Source: Micromonospora inyonensis (GTDB lineage Bacteria > Actinomycetota > Actinomycetes > Mycobacteriales > Micromonosporaceae). From it: a DNA stretch of 64,000 nucleotides. Below are positions 48,209 to 57,219 of the stretch, piece by piece. Below the pieces are notes generated by a model that saw nothing but the letters and a program-made list of their open reading frames with translations, did not search any database and was not told the DNA's origin. The stretch lies in contig NZ_FMHU01000002.1 of assembly GCF_900091415.1 (NCBI RefSeq), positions 2,480,001-2,544,000 on the forward strand. Reading direction: 5' to 3'. Made by a program: the position numbers and the translations under genes. Numbering within the stretch: the first letter of the stretch is position 1; every line of letters begins with the position of its first letter.

Positions 48209-51200
48209 TCAGGCGCGGGGCAGTCGGGGGATGGTCGGGGTCGCCGACGGGGCCGTGGGTTCCTCCGCCGGGGCGCTGGCGCGCAGTTCCTCGATCCGGG
48301 CCGCCAGGCCCGCCACGGTGGGCGTCTCGAAGAGGCTGCGCATCGGCAGGCGCACCCCGGTGGCCTTGCGCATCGCCGCGATGAGCTGCACCGCGACCAG
48401 CGAGTTGCCGCCGAGGGCGAAGAAGTCGTCGTCCACGCCGACGACGTCCACGCCGAGGTTGTCCCGCCAGACGGCGGCGATGGCCGCCTCCAACTCGGTG
48501 CGGGGCGGGGCGGAGGTGCCGGCGACGGCGGTGGTGGCCGTGGTCGGCTCCGCCTCGGTCTCCAGGCTCTCCGTGGTGACCCGGCCGGCGCGCTGCCGGA
48601 TGTCGGCGACCGTCCGGGTGGCGATGACGACCTGCGGGCCGAGGCCGGCGGCGAGGCTGCGGCGGAACGCCTCCGCCCCGTCGACCGGGCGGATGTCCTC
48701 GGTCGACCCGTCCGACACCGGTTCCGTCCCGGTCGCGACCGGCCCGGCGAGCCCGCCGGTGACCGCGTCCTGGTCGACCCGGCGCAGCACGAAGTCGCTG
48801 ATGGACACCAGCTCCCGGCCCTCCGGGTCCAGCAGGGACAGGTCCGCGGCCACCACCTCGTCGGTGGCACCGTCGCGGTAGCGCAGGTGGCTCGCGAAGG
48901 TCGCCGGCAGCGGACCGCGCACCACGATCCGCCCGTACGACATCGGCAGGTAGGTGCCGGAGCCCCGGCCCCGGCCGAAGGCGGTCGCCACATCCAGCAG
49001 CGCCGGGTGCAGACCCCAGACGGCCAGGTCGTCCCGGGCCGCCGCGGGGGCCTCGATCCGGGCCACCTCCTCGCCGGTGCCGAGGTGGTGCTCGCGCAGC
49101 GAGTTCCACCGGGGTCCGAAGGTGAGCATGCTGGTGCGACCCCGCCCGAAGGACGAGTCGTCGTCGATCCGCCGGCAGCCGGCGGTCACCTCGGCCAGGT
49201 CCCGGGCCGGCGGGGCGGGCTCGGTGGTCCATCCGGCCGAACCCCGCACGTGGGTGCGCGACTCACCGGCGGCGAGGCTGCGGACGGCGAAGTCCACCCC
49301 CTCGTCGGTGCCGGTCAGCTCGACCCGGTACTGGGCGACCGTGCCGTCGGGCACCGAGAACGGCTCGAGGAAGACCACGTCCCGCAACTCGACCAGCGCG
49401 TCCGGCCCGGGGGCGGGTACGGCGGCGGCCACGGCGGCGCGGACCGACTCCAGGTGGGCGGTGCCGGGCACCACCGGCACCCCGCCGATGCGGTGCTCGT
49501 CGAGCACCCAGTGGGTGCCGGCCGAGACCAGGCCGTGCAGCACGGTCTCCGTCGCGCCGGTGACCCGGGTGGTGAGCACCGGGTGGTCGACTCCGGTGCT
49601 GACCGTCTCGCGGGCCACCGCCCGGAACCCGGCCGGCACGTTCGTCTCGACGGCCATGCCGACCTCGGCCCAGCCACCCCAGTTCTGCGACAGCACCGGG
49701 GCCCGCCAGCCCAGCCCGGAGCGGGCGTACGCGTCCAGCGCGTTGTTGGCCGCGCAGTAGTCGACCTGGCCGAAGCCACCGACCACGGCGGTGATCGACG
49801 AGCAGAGCACCACGAAGTCCATCGGCAGGTCACCGAAGACCTGGGCCAGCGCCAGGGTGCCGGCGACCTTCGGGGCGAGCACCCGCTCCGCCTCAGCCCG
49901 CTCCTTGATCTCGGCCATGCCCCCGCCGGGCAGGCCGGCGGCGTGCACGATGCCGTCGATCCCGCCGTACGCCTCCTCGGCGGCGGCGCGGACCCGGCGC
50001 AGGTCGGCCGGGTCGGTGACGTCGGCGGCGAGGACGAGGACCTGCGCACCGGCCGCCTCCATGCGGCGGATCGCCGCGATGGCCCGACCGGCCCGGTCGT
50101 CGCCGTGCACGGCGAGGTGGTCGTCCCACGCCTCGCGCGGCGGCAGGCCGGAGCGGGCCAGCAGCACCAGTCGCGCGCGGGCGCGGCGGGCGAAGTCCTC
50201 GGCCAGGGTGATGCCGATGCCGCCGAGACCGCCGGTGATCACGTACCGGCCGCCCTCGCGGAGCACACCGGCGTCCTCCCCGGCGGACGCCGGTTCGGCG
50301 TCGAGGGTGACCTGCTCGTAGTCGGTGACCCAGCGCCGGTTGCCGCGCAGCGCCACCTCGGTGACCGCGCCGACCGGGCGGTTCAGCTCGGCGGCGAGCG
50401 CGGTGGCGTCGGTGGTCGCCGGGTCCGCGTCGACCAGCCGGACGGTCAGGCCGGGCAGCTCGACCGGGAGCACCCGGGCCAGGCCGACCAGCGTGGCGTG
50501 CTCGGGTCGGGTCAGGTCGGCACCGCTCACGTCCCCGATGCCGGCGGTGACCAGGTCGAGGGTGCGGGGGTGCTCCCCGGTGGTCGTCCCGGCTCCGGCG
50601 AGCGCCTGCACCAGGTGCAGGGCGTCGAAGAAGCCCCGGTCCAGGGCGACGGAGGTGGCGGCGAGGTCGGTGCCGGTCGGTTCGCCGTCCAGCGCGAACG
50701 CGTGCACCAGCCGCTCGGGCAGGTCCGCGCCGAGCGCGGCGACCAGCGCGTCGTGGTCGGCACGGACGCCGGGACGCAGCCGGTACCCGTCGGCGGTGGC
50801 GGCGAAGTCGTCCCCGGCGCGGACCACGACCGGGTCGGCCCCGCCGACCCCCAGCGCCGCGAGCAGCGCCTCCCCGCGGGGGCCGTCGACCAGGACCAGG
50901 CAGCGGCCGAGCGGGGCGCGGCGCGGCTCCGGGGTGGCCTGCCGCCACACCGGGACGGCGAACCACTCCGCCAGCGGACGGGGCCCGGACGGGATCTCCG
51001 CCACGGCGGCCGGCTGCACCGGGTCCGCGTCGATCCAGTAGCGCTTCCGCTCGAACGGGTACGTCGGCAGCGGCACCCGCCGGGCGGCCGGGTCACCGTC
51101 GAGGCGCACCCCGACGCCGGTGCACCAGAGCGCGCCGGCGGTGGCGAGGAAGGTGGCCAGGTCGCCGGTGTCCTCGGTGGGCCCGGGAAGGCTGCCCAGC

Positions 51201-53710
51201 GGGGTGAGCGCCCGCTGCTCCGGCGACGCCTTGGCGACCTGCATCCGGGCCAGGTTCGCCAGCTGCTTGCCGGGCCCGCACTCCACCAGTGACCAGACAC
51301 CCTCGGCGAGCAGGGTGGCCACGCACGCGCCGAAGCGGACCGGCTGGCGCAGGTGCGCCGCCCAGTACGCCGGGTCGGTGGCCTGCGCGTCGGTGATCCA
51401 GGTGCCGGTGACGTTGCTCAGGAACGGCACGGTCGGCCGGCGCAGCTCCACCGTGGCCATCAGCGCGGTGAACTCGGCGAGGATGGGTTCCATCATCGGC
51501 GAGTGGAAGGCGTGCGAGGTGCGCAGCGGCTTGCACTTGCCACGGCGGGTCTCGGCGTACGCGGCGACCGCGTCGGCCGGACCGGCGACCACGCAGGTGC
51601 CCGGACCGTTGACGGTGGCCACGGACAGCCCGTCGGGGAGGGTCTCGGCGACCACCGACTCGGCCAGGTTGACGGCGAGCATCGCGCCGGCGGGCAGCGA
51701 CTGCATCAGTCGTCCCCGGGCGGCGACCACGCGCAGCGCGTCGGGGAGGGTGAACACCCCGGCCACGGTGGCGGCGGCGTACTCGCCGATGGAGTGGCCG
51801 ACCATCGCCGCCGGCCGGACCCCGGTGCTCTGCCAGAGCAGGGCCAGGGCGTACTCGACGACGAACAGGGCCGGCTGGGTGTAGCGGGTCTCGGTGAGCT
51901 TCTCCCCCGCCGCCGGGTCCCGGCCGAGGATCAGGTCCCGCAGGTCCAGGCCCAGCTCGGGGCGGAGCAGTTCGGCGCACTCGTCCACCACGGCGGCGAA
52001 GGCCGGCTCCTCGGCGTAGAGCTGCGCGCCCATGCCGGCGTACTGGGAGCCCTGGCCGGAGAAGAGGAACGCCACCCGGGGCGCGGCACCGTCGGCCACG
52101 CCGCCCTGCCGTCGGCGCGGGGTGCGCAGGGCGGTCACCGCGTCGGGCAGGTCGGTGGCGACCACGGTGGCCCGGTGCGGGTACTCCTTCCGGCCGACGC
52201 GCAGGGTGTGCGCGACGTCGGCGAGCAGTTCCGGACCGCCGTCGGTGGTGGTCGCCAGGTGGTCGGCGAGCCGGGTGAGTGCGGTGTCCAGCGCGGTCGG
52301 GGTCTTCGCCGACACGTGCAGCAGGTGGGCCGGGCGGATCCGCCGGTCGACCCGGGCCGCCGCCGGGGCCTCCTCCAGCACCACGTGCGCGTTGGTGCCG
52401 CCGATGCCGAACGAGCTGACCCCGGCCCGGCGCGGGCCGGCGTCGTTGTCCCACTTGGTGAGCGTGTTCGTCACGTAGAACGGGGTGTCGGCGAAGTCGA
52501 TCGCCGGGTTCGGGGTCTCGTAGTTGATGGTGGGCGGGATCAGCCCGTGCTCCATGGCCAGCACCGCCTTGATCACGCTGACGATGCCGGAGGGCTGGCT
52601 GAGGTGGCCGATGTTGGACTTGACCGAGCCGATGCCGCACCAGCCCCGCTCGTCGGTGTCCCGGCCGTAGACGGCCGAGAGGGCGGCGACCTCGATCGGG
52701 TCGCCCATCGCGGTGCCGGTGCCGTGCGCCTCGACGTAGGTGATGGTGCGCGGGTCGACGCCGGCCAGCTCGACGGCCTGGGCGACGGCCTCCATCTGCC
52801 CGTCGACGCTGGGCGCGGTGAAGCCGACCTTGCCGGCCCCGTCGTTGTTGATCGCGTTGCCCCGGACCACCGCGCGGATGGTGTCGCCGTCGGCGACGGC
52901 GTCGGAGAGACGCTTGAGGACGGTGACCCCGACGCCGCTGCCCCAGACCGTGCCGTTGGCGGCCGCGTCGAACGGCCGGCACCGCCCGTCCGGCGAGGTG
53001 AAGCCCTCCATGCCCATGAAGCCGACGCCGTGCGGCATCTCGACGTTGACCCCGCCGGCCAGGGCCATGTCGCATTCGCCGTTGCGCAGCGACTCACAGG
53101 CCAGGTGGAACGCGACCAGCGAGGTGGAGCAGGCGGTGTGCACGGTCAGGCTCGGCCCGCGCAGGTCCAGCCGGTACGACACGTTCGTCGCCACGTAGTT
53201 CGGCGAGTTGCCGGTGGCCACCGACACCGCGGAGTGCAGCGCCCCGCCGACCCGCTTGTTCTTCGACACGTGCAGTTGCAGGTAGAGGTTGCCGCCGGTG
53301 CCGGCGTACACGCCGACCGCGCCGTCGTAGCGGCCCGGGTCGTAGCCGGCGTCCTGCAACGCGGTGTAGCAGGACTCCAGGAAGATCCGGTGCTGCGGGT
53401 CGGTGATCTCGGTCTCGCGGGCGGTCATGCCGAACAGCCCGGCGTCGAACTCGTCGAACGCCTTCAGCACCGGGGCCTTGTGCACCCAGCTCGGGTCGTC
53501 GACCTCGTCGACCGTGGCGCCCCGGGCGAGCTGTTCCTCGCGGGTGAAGGTCGTCACCGACTCCACGCCGTCGACCAGGTTGCGCCAGAACTCGTGCACG
53601 TCGGCCGCACCGGGCAGGCGGGCGGCCAGGCCGACGATCGCGATCGGCTCGACGCCGTCGTCCTCGCCGGGAAGGGCGGATGTGAGCGGGTTGTCCATGG
53701 TTTCCTTCAT
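48209..53710 (-). CDS. Type I PKS module KS-AT-KR-DH-carrier
   Basis: An 1833-aa PKS. KS with Cys194 in TACSTSLV plus EAHGTGT and KSNIGHL; AT with Ser640 in GHSIGEY and HAFH, the malonyl-CoA signature; KR with GGLGGIG (about 1158) and YCAANNALDAY; DH with His1405 in DEHRIGGVPVVPG and the second-half Asp in HPALLDVA; carrier with Ser1770 in GGNSLVAV, which looks like an NRPS PCP. KR precedes DH, the reverse of the usual order. Expected product: malonyl extension reduced to an enoyl unit. Start ATG 53710 is in an ATGA overlap with the upstream stop; ATG 53698 has AAGGA upstream and is the alternative. Confidence 0.94.
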   Translation of the reverse strand: MKETMDNPLTSALPGEDDGVEPIAIVGLAARLPGAADVHEFWRNLVDGVESVTTFTREEQLARGATVDEVDDPSWVHKAPVLKAFDEFDAGLFGMTARETEITDPQHRIFLESCYTALQDAGYDPGRYDGAVGVYAGTGGNLYLQLHVSKNKRVGGALHSAVSVATGNSPNYVATNVSYRLDLRGPSLTVHTACSTSLVAFHLACESLRNGECDMALAGGVNVEMPHGVGFMGMEGFTSPDGRCRPFDAAANGTVWGSGVGVTVLKRLSDAVADGDTIRAVVRGNAINNDGAGKVGFTAPSVDGQMEAVAQAVELAGVDPRTITYVEAHGTGTAMGDPIEVAALSAVYGRDTDERGWCGIGSVKSNIGHLSQPSGIVSVIKAVLAMEHGLIPPTINYETPNPAIDFADTPFYVTNTLTKWDNDAGPRRAGVSSFGIGGTNAHVVLEEAPAAARVDRRIRPAHLLHVSAKTPTALDTALTRLADHLATTTDGGPELLADVAHTLRVGRKEYPHRATVVATDLPDAVTALRTPRRRQGGVADGAAPRVAFLFSGQGSQYAGMGAQLYAEEPAFAAVVDECAELLRPELGLDLRDLILGRDPAAGEKLTETRYTQPALFVVEYALALLWQSTGVRPAAMVGHSIGEYAAATVAGVFTLPDALRVVAARGRLMQSLPAGAMLAVNLAESVVAETLPDGLSVATVNGPGTCVVAGPADAVAAYAETRRGKCKPLRTSHAFHSPMMEPILAEFTALMATVELRRPTVPFLSNVTGTWITDAQATDPAYWAAHLRQPVRFGACVATLLAEGVWSLVECGPGKQLANLARMQVAKASPEQRALTPLGSLPGPTEDTGDLATFLATAGALWCTGVGVRLDGDPAARRVPLPTYPFERKRYWIDADPVQPAAVAEIPSGPRPLAEWFAVPVWRQATPEPRRAPLGRCLVLVDGPRGEALLAALGVGGADPVVVRAGDDFAATADGYRLRPGVRADHDALVAALGADLPERLVHAFALDGEPTGTDLAATSVALDRGFFDALHLVQALAGAGTTTGEHPRTLDLVTAGIGDVSGADLTRPEHATLVGLARVLPVELPGLTVRLVDADPATTDATALAAELNRPVGAVTEVALRGNRRWVTDYEQVTLDAEPASAGEDAGVLREGGRYVITGGLGGIGITLAEDFARRARARLVLLARSGLPPREAWDDHLAVHGDDRAGRAIAAIRRMEAAGAQVLVLAADVTDPADLRRVRAAAEEAYGGIDGIVHAAGLPGGGMAEIKERAEAERVLAPKVAGTLALAQVFGDLPMDFVVLCSSITAVVGGFGQVDYCAANNALDAYARSGLGWRAPVLSQNWGGWAEVGMAVETNVPAGFRAVARETVSTGVDHPVLTTRVTGATETVLHGLVSAGTHWVLDEHRIGGVPVVPGTAHLESVRAAVAAAVPAPGPDALVELRDVVFLEPFSVPDGTVAQYRVELTGTDEGVDFAVRSLAAGESRTHVRGSAGWTTEPAPPARDLAEVTAGCRRIDDDSSFGRGRTSMLTFGPRWNSLREHHLGTGEEVARIEAPAAARDDLAVWGLHPALLDVATAFGRGRGSGTYLPMSYGRIVVRGPLPATFASHLRYRDGATDEVVAADLSLLDPEGRELVSISDFVLRRVDQDAVTGGLAGPVATGTEPVSDGSTEDIRPVDGAEAFRRSLAAGLGPQVVIATRTVADIRQRAGRVTTESLETEAEPTTATTAVAGTSAPPRTELEAAIAAVWRDNLGVDVVGVDDDFFALGGNSLVAVQLIAAMRKATGVRLPMRSLFETPTVAGLAARIEELRASAPAEEPTAPSATPTIPRLPRA

Positions 53711-56700
53711 TCCGCTGCGCCGTCGGGGCGACGGGGTGGGATTCGGCGGGTACGACTGCGTCGGGCGGCCGCGCGGAGCGCGGCCCGGGCGAGCTCCGGC
53801 CGGTCCACGACGCCGTCGAGGTGGGCGGCGAGCGCCCGGATGGTGGGGTGACGGAAGAGGTCGAGCATCGCCAGGGACCGCCCGGTGGCGGCGGTCAGCC
53901 GGGCGTGCACGGCGGCCAGGGCGAGCGAGTGCCCGCCGATGTCGAAGAAGTTGTCGGTCACCCCGACCCGGTCGCGTTCCAGCACCTCCCGCCAGATCCC
54001 GGCGATCAGCTCCTCGGTGTCGGTCGGCGCGTCCGGCCCGGCGGGCAGCGGCCCGCGCGGCGCCTCGCCGCCGGCGACGGTCATCGCGCCGAGCCGCGCC
54101 ACCCGGACGACCGCCCGGGGCAGGTCGACGGCGACCGTGTCGACCGGCTCGTGCGGGGCATCGGCCAGCGCGCCGACCAGGGTGGCCAGGTCGGCCAGGA
54201 GCGCGTCGATCCGCCCGGCGTCGAACAGGTCCGGGTTGTACACCACCTCGACACCGAACCGCCCGTCGTGCTCGACGACGTAGACGGTGACGTCGAACGG
54301 GGAGCCCGGCTTGTCCACCCGGACCGGTTCGCCGGTCAGCCCGGCCAGCGCCAGCCGGGGCGGGGCGAAGTTGAGCACGTTGAACAGCACCTGCACCAGT
54401 GGGGCGTGGGAGGTGTCCCGGGTGAGGCCGAGCGCCTCGACGATCTTGTCCAGTGGTGCGCCGGAGTGGGCGGTGGCCTCGTGCAGTTCGGTCGCGCACC
54501 GGTCGACCAGGTCGGCGAAGCCCACCGACCCGCCGGTACGGACCCGGACCGGGACGGTGTCGATGAGGAAGCCGATCACGTCGTCGAAGGCGGCCAGCCG
54601 CCGGTCGGCGACCACCGCGCCCAGGACGTGGTCGTCACCGCCGGTGAGCCGGCCGAGCAGGACGCCGAAGCCGGCCAGCAGCACCGCCGCGCTGGTGGTG
54701 CCGCGCGCCGCGGCGAGTGCCCGGACCGCCCGGTCCGCCTCGGCGGAGAGGGTCACCCCGGCCTCCGCGCCGACGTAGGTCTGCACCGCCGGGCGGGGCC
54801 GGTCCCGGGGCAGCTCCAGCAGGGTCGGCGCGCCGTGCAGGTGCGTGGTCCACCAGGCCACGTCGGCCGGGCCCTGCCGCCGGTCCCGCTCGGCCCGCCA
54901 GACCGCGTAGTCGGCGTACGAGACGGCCAGTGGCGGCAGGGCGGGGACCGTCCCGGCGACCGCCTGGGCGTACCCGGCGGCGAGGTCGTCGTAGAGCACC
55001 GCCTCGGACCAGCCGTCGAAGACCGCGTGGTGCAGGGTGATCGCCACCACGTGCTCCCGCTCGCCGAGCCGGTACACGGTGACCTGCCAGGACGGTCCGG
55101 TGGCCAGGTCGAAGGAGTGCGCCGCACCGGCGGCGAGCATGGTGCGCAGCTCCGCCTCGACGTCGGCGGCCCCGGTCAGGTCGACCACCGGCACCGCCAC
55201 GTCGGTCGGTTCGGCGCACACCGCGTACGGCACCCCGCCGGTCTGCAGGATCCGCCAGCGCAGCACGTCGTGCCGTTCGGCGACCGCCCGCAGCGCCGCG
55301 CCCAGGGCCGCGGTGTCCAGCGCGCCGTGCAGCCGTTGCGCCAGCGCGATGTTGTACGGCGCGCTGGACGAGGCGATCTGGTCGACGAACCAGAGCCGGC
55401 GCTGCGGCGCGGACAGGGTCGGCGGGTTGCCGGTGGTGAGCCCGTCGGACTCGGCCGGGGCGGCGGCGCGGACCGCGTCGACCAGCGCGGCGAAGGTGCG
55501 GGCGGCGACCACGTCCCGGGCGTCGACCTGCCGTCCCAGCTCGGCGCGGAGCGCGGCGACCAGACGCATCGCGGCGACCGAGTTGCCACCGGCGGCGAGG
55601 AAGTCGGTGTCCGGGCCGGGGGCCGCGCCGAGCAGTCGGGCCCAGAGCCGGGCCACCGTCGTGGTGACCGGATCCGTGGAGGCGACCACCCCGTCGGCCG
55701 GGTCCCGACCGGCGGCGGCCCGCTCGCGCAGGGCGGCCCGGTCGAGTTTGCCGGTGGTCAGGCTGACCGGCAGCACGGGCAGCCGCAGCAGCCGGGCCGG
55801 CTGCATGGCCGGGGTGAGCCGGTCGGCGGCCCAGTCCCGGATCTCCTCGTCGCCGAGGGCGTCGGCAGGGGTCAGGAACGCGACCAGCTCGGTGCCGGTC
55901 GGGCCGTCGACGGCCTCCACCACCACCCGGTCGATTCCCGGGTGGTCCGCGAGCACCGCCTCGACCTCGCCCAGCTCGACGCGCTGGCCCCGGACCTTCA
56001 CCTGGCGGTCGATGCGTCCCAGGTAGACCAGCCGGCCGTCCGGGCCCTGCCGGACCAGGTCGCCGGTGCGGTAGAGCCGCTCTCCGGGCAGGCCGGAGAA
56101 CGGGTCGGGGACGAAGGCCGCGGCGGTCAGCGCGGGCCGGTCGAGGTAGCCGTCGGCCAGGCCGGGTCCGCCGACGAGCAGTTCCCCGCTCTCGCCCGCG
56201 ACCACCGGACGCAGGTCGGCGTCGACCACGTACACCCGGTGGTTGGGCAGCGGCAGCCCGATCGGCACCGGGTCGGCCTCGTCACCGGTGAGGTCGCCGG
56301 CCACCACCGCGACGGTCGCCTCGGTCGGGCCGTAGGCGTTGACGAACCGCCGCCCCGGCGACCAGCGGGCGGCCAGCTCGGCCGGGACCGCCTCGGCACC
56401 GCAGAGCACCGTCCGCCAGGCGGGGAGGGCGGCCGGGTCGAGCAGGGCGAGCACGGTCGGGGTGAGCAGCCCCCAGTTCACGTCGTGCGCGGCGGCGAAG
56501 CGCTGCAACCGGAGCGGGTCGGTCCGGTCGTCGGCGCCGACCAGCTGCACCGCGCCGCCGTGCGCCAGCGGCACGAACAGGTCGATGACGGCGGCGTCGA
56601 AGCTGAGCGCGGCGCTGGCCAGGCTCCGGGTGCCGGCGTCGACCCCGGTGCGCGCCGCCCAGCCGGTGACGAACTCGGCGAGGCCCCGGTGGGTGACCCG

Positions 56701-57219
56701 GACACCCTTGGGACGGCCGGTCGACCCGGAGGTGAACAGCACGTACGCGGTGTCGCCGGGGCGCGCCGGGCAGGGCGTGAGCGGCGCGGCACCGGGCAAC
56801 CCGAGGGTCTCCATGCCGGCGACGTCGCCGAACTCCGCCTCGGCGGCGTCGCCCACCACGATCCGCACGCCCGCGTCCCGGGCGATCTCCCGCAGCCGCG
56901 CGCGCGGGCCACCCGGGTCCAGCGGCACGTACGCCGCACCGGCGAGCAGCACACCGAGCACGGTGACCACCAGGTCGGGACGACGGGTGGCGCACACCCC
57001 GACGCGGCTTCCCGGACCCGCGCCCCGCTCCCGCAGCGCGGTGGCCACCCCGGCGGCCCGTTCCACCAGGTCGCGGTAGCTGAGCCGGTGGTCCCACTGG
57101 CGTACCGCGGTGGCGTCGGGGGTGCGCGCGGCCTGTTCCCGGACCAGGTCGGCGACGGTCGCGTCGGGCCAGGGCAGCTCGGGACCGTGGGCGGCGGCCG
57201 GGTGCGGGGGGAGGGTCAT
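53707..57219 (-). CDS. NRPS A-PCP-C-PCP
   Basis: A 1170-aa protein. A domain about 20-500 (YVLFTSGSTGRPKG, NAYGPTEATVA); PCP1 with Ser547 in AAGGNSVAA; C domain about 600-1040 with an intact HHAVFDGWS (about 729); PCP2 with Ser1097 in DIGGHSLAL. The A-domain pocket reads about D-A-I-L-L-G-A-V-A-K; the leading Asp indicates an alpha-amino acid, but I cannot assign it. The second carrier has no A domain of its own and must be loaded in trans. The start ATG overlaps the TE-LanB stop, and the stop overlaps the PKS start (ATGA). Confidence 0.93.
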   Translation of the reverse strand: MTLPPHPAAAHGPELPWPDATVADLVREQAARTPDATAVRQWDHRLSYRDLVERAAGVATALRERGAGPGSRVGVCATRRPDLVVTVLGVLLAGAAYVPLDPGGPRARLREIARDAGVRIVVGDAAEAEFGDVAGMETLGLPGAAPLTPCPARPGDTAYVLFTSGSTGRPKGVRVTHRGLAEFVTGWAARTGVDAGTRSLASAALSFDAAVIDLFVPLAHGGAVQLVGADDRTDPLRLQRFAAAHDVNWGLLTPTVLALLDPAALPAWRTVLCGAEAVPAELAARWSPGRRFVNAYGPTEATVAVVAGDLTGDEADPVPIGLPLPNHRVYVVDADLRPVVAGESGELLVGGPGLADGYLDRPALTAAAFVPDPFSGLPGERLYRTGDLVRQGPDGRLVYLGRIDRQVKVRGQRVELGEVEAVLADHPGIDRVVVEAVDGPTGTELVAFLTPADALGDEEIRDWAADRLTPAMQPARLLRLPVLPVSLTTGKLDRAALRERAAAGRDPADGVVASTDPVTTTVARLWARLLGAAPGPDTDFLAAGGNSVAAMRLVAALRAELGRQVDARDVVAARTFAALVDAVRAAAPAESDGLTTGNPPTLSAPQRRLWFVDQIASSSAPYNIALAQRLHGALDTAALGAALRAVAERHDVLRWRILQTGGVPYAVCAEPTDVAVPVVDLTGAADVEAELRTMLAAGAAHSFDLATGPSWQVTVYRLGEREHVVAITLHHAVFDGWSEAVLYDDLAAGYAQAVAGTVPALPPLAVSYADYAVWRAERDRRQGPADVAWWTTHLHGAPTLLELPRDRPRPAVQTYVGAEAGVTLSAEADRAVRALAAARGTTSAAVLLAGFGVLLGRLTGGDDHVLGAVVADRRLAAFDDVIGFLIDTVPVRVRTGGSVGFADLVDRCATELHEATAHSGAPLDKIVEALGLTRDTSHAPLVQVLFNVLNFAPPRLALAGLTGEPVRVDKPGSPFDVTVYVVEHDGRFGVEVVYNPDLFDAGRIDALLADLATLVGALADAPHEPVDTVAVDLPRAVVRVARLGAMTVAGGEAPRGPLPAGPDAPTDTEELIAGIWREVLERDRVGVTDNFFDIGGHSLALAAVHARLTAATGRSLAMLDLFRHPTIRALAAHLDGVVDRPELARAALRAAARRSRTRRIPPRRPDGAAE

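Noticed and set aside
51500..51530. Methylmalonyl specificity of the PKS AT domain
   Set aside because: The diagnostic motif reads HAFH, the malonyl type, not YASH.
53711..54499. Extension of the PKS reading frame upstream to 54499
   Set aside because: The extra 263 residues are Arg/Pro-rich nonsense overlapping the C domain of the preceding NRPS; the KS begins after ATG 53710.
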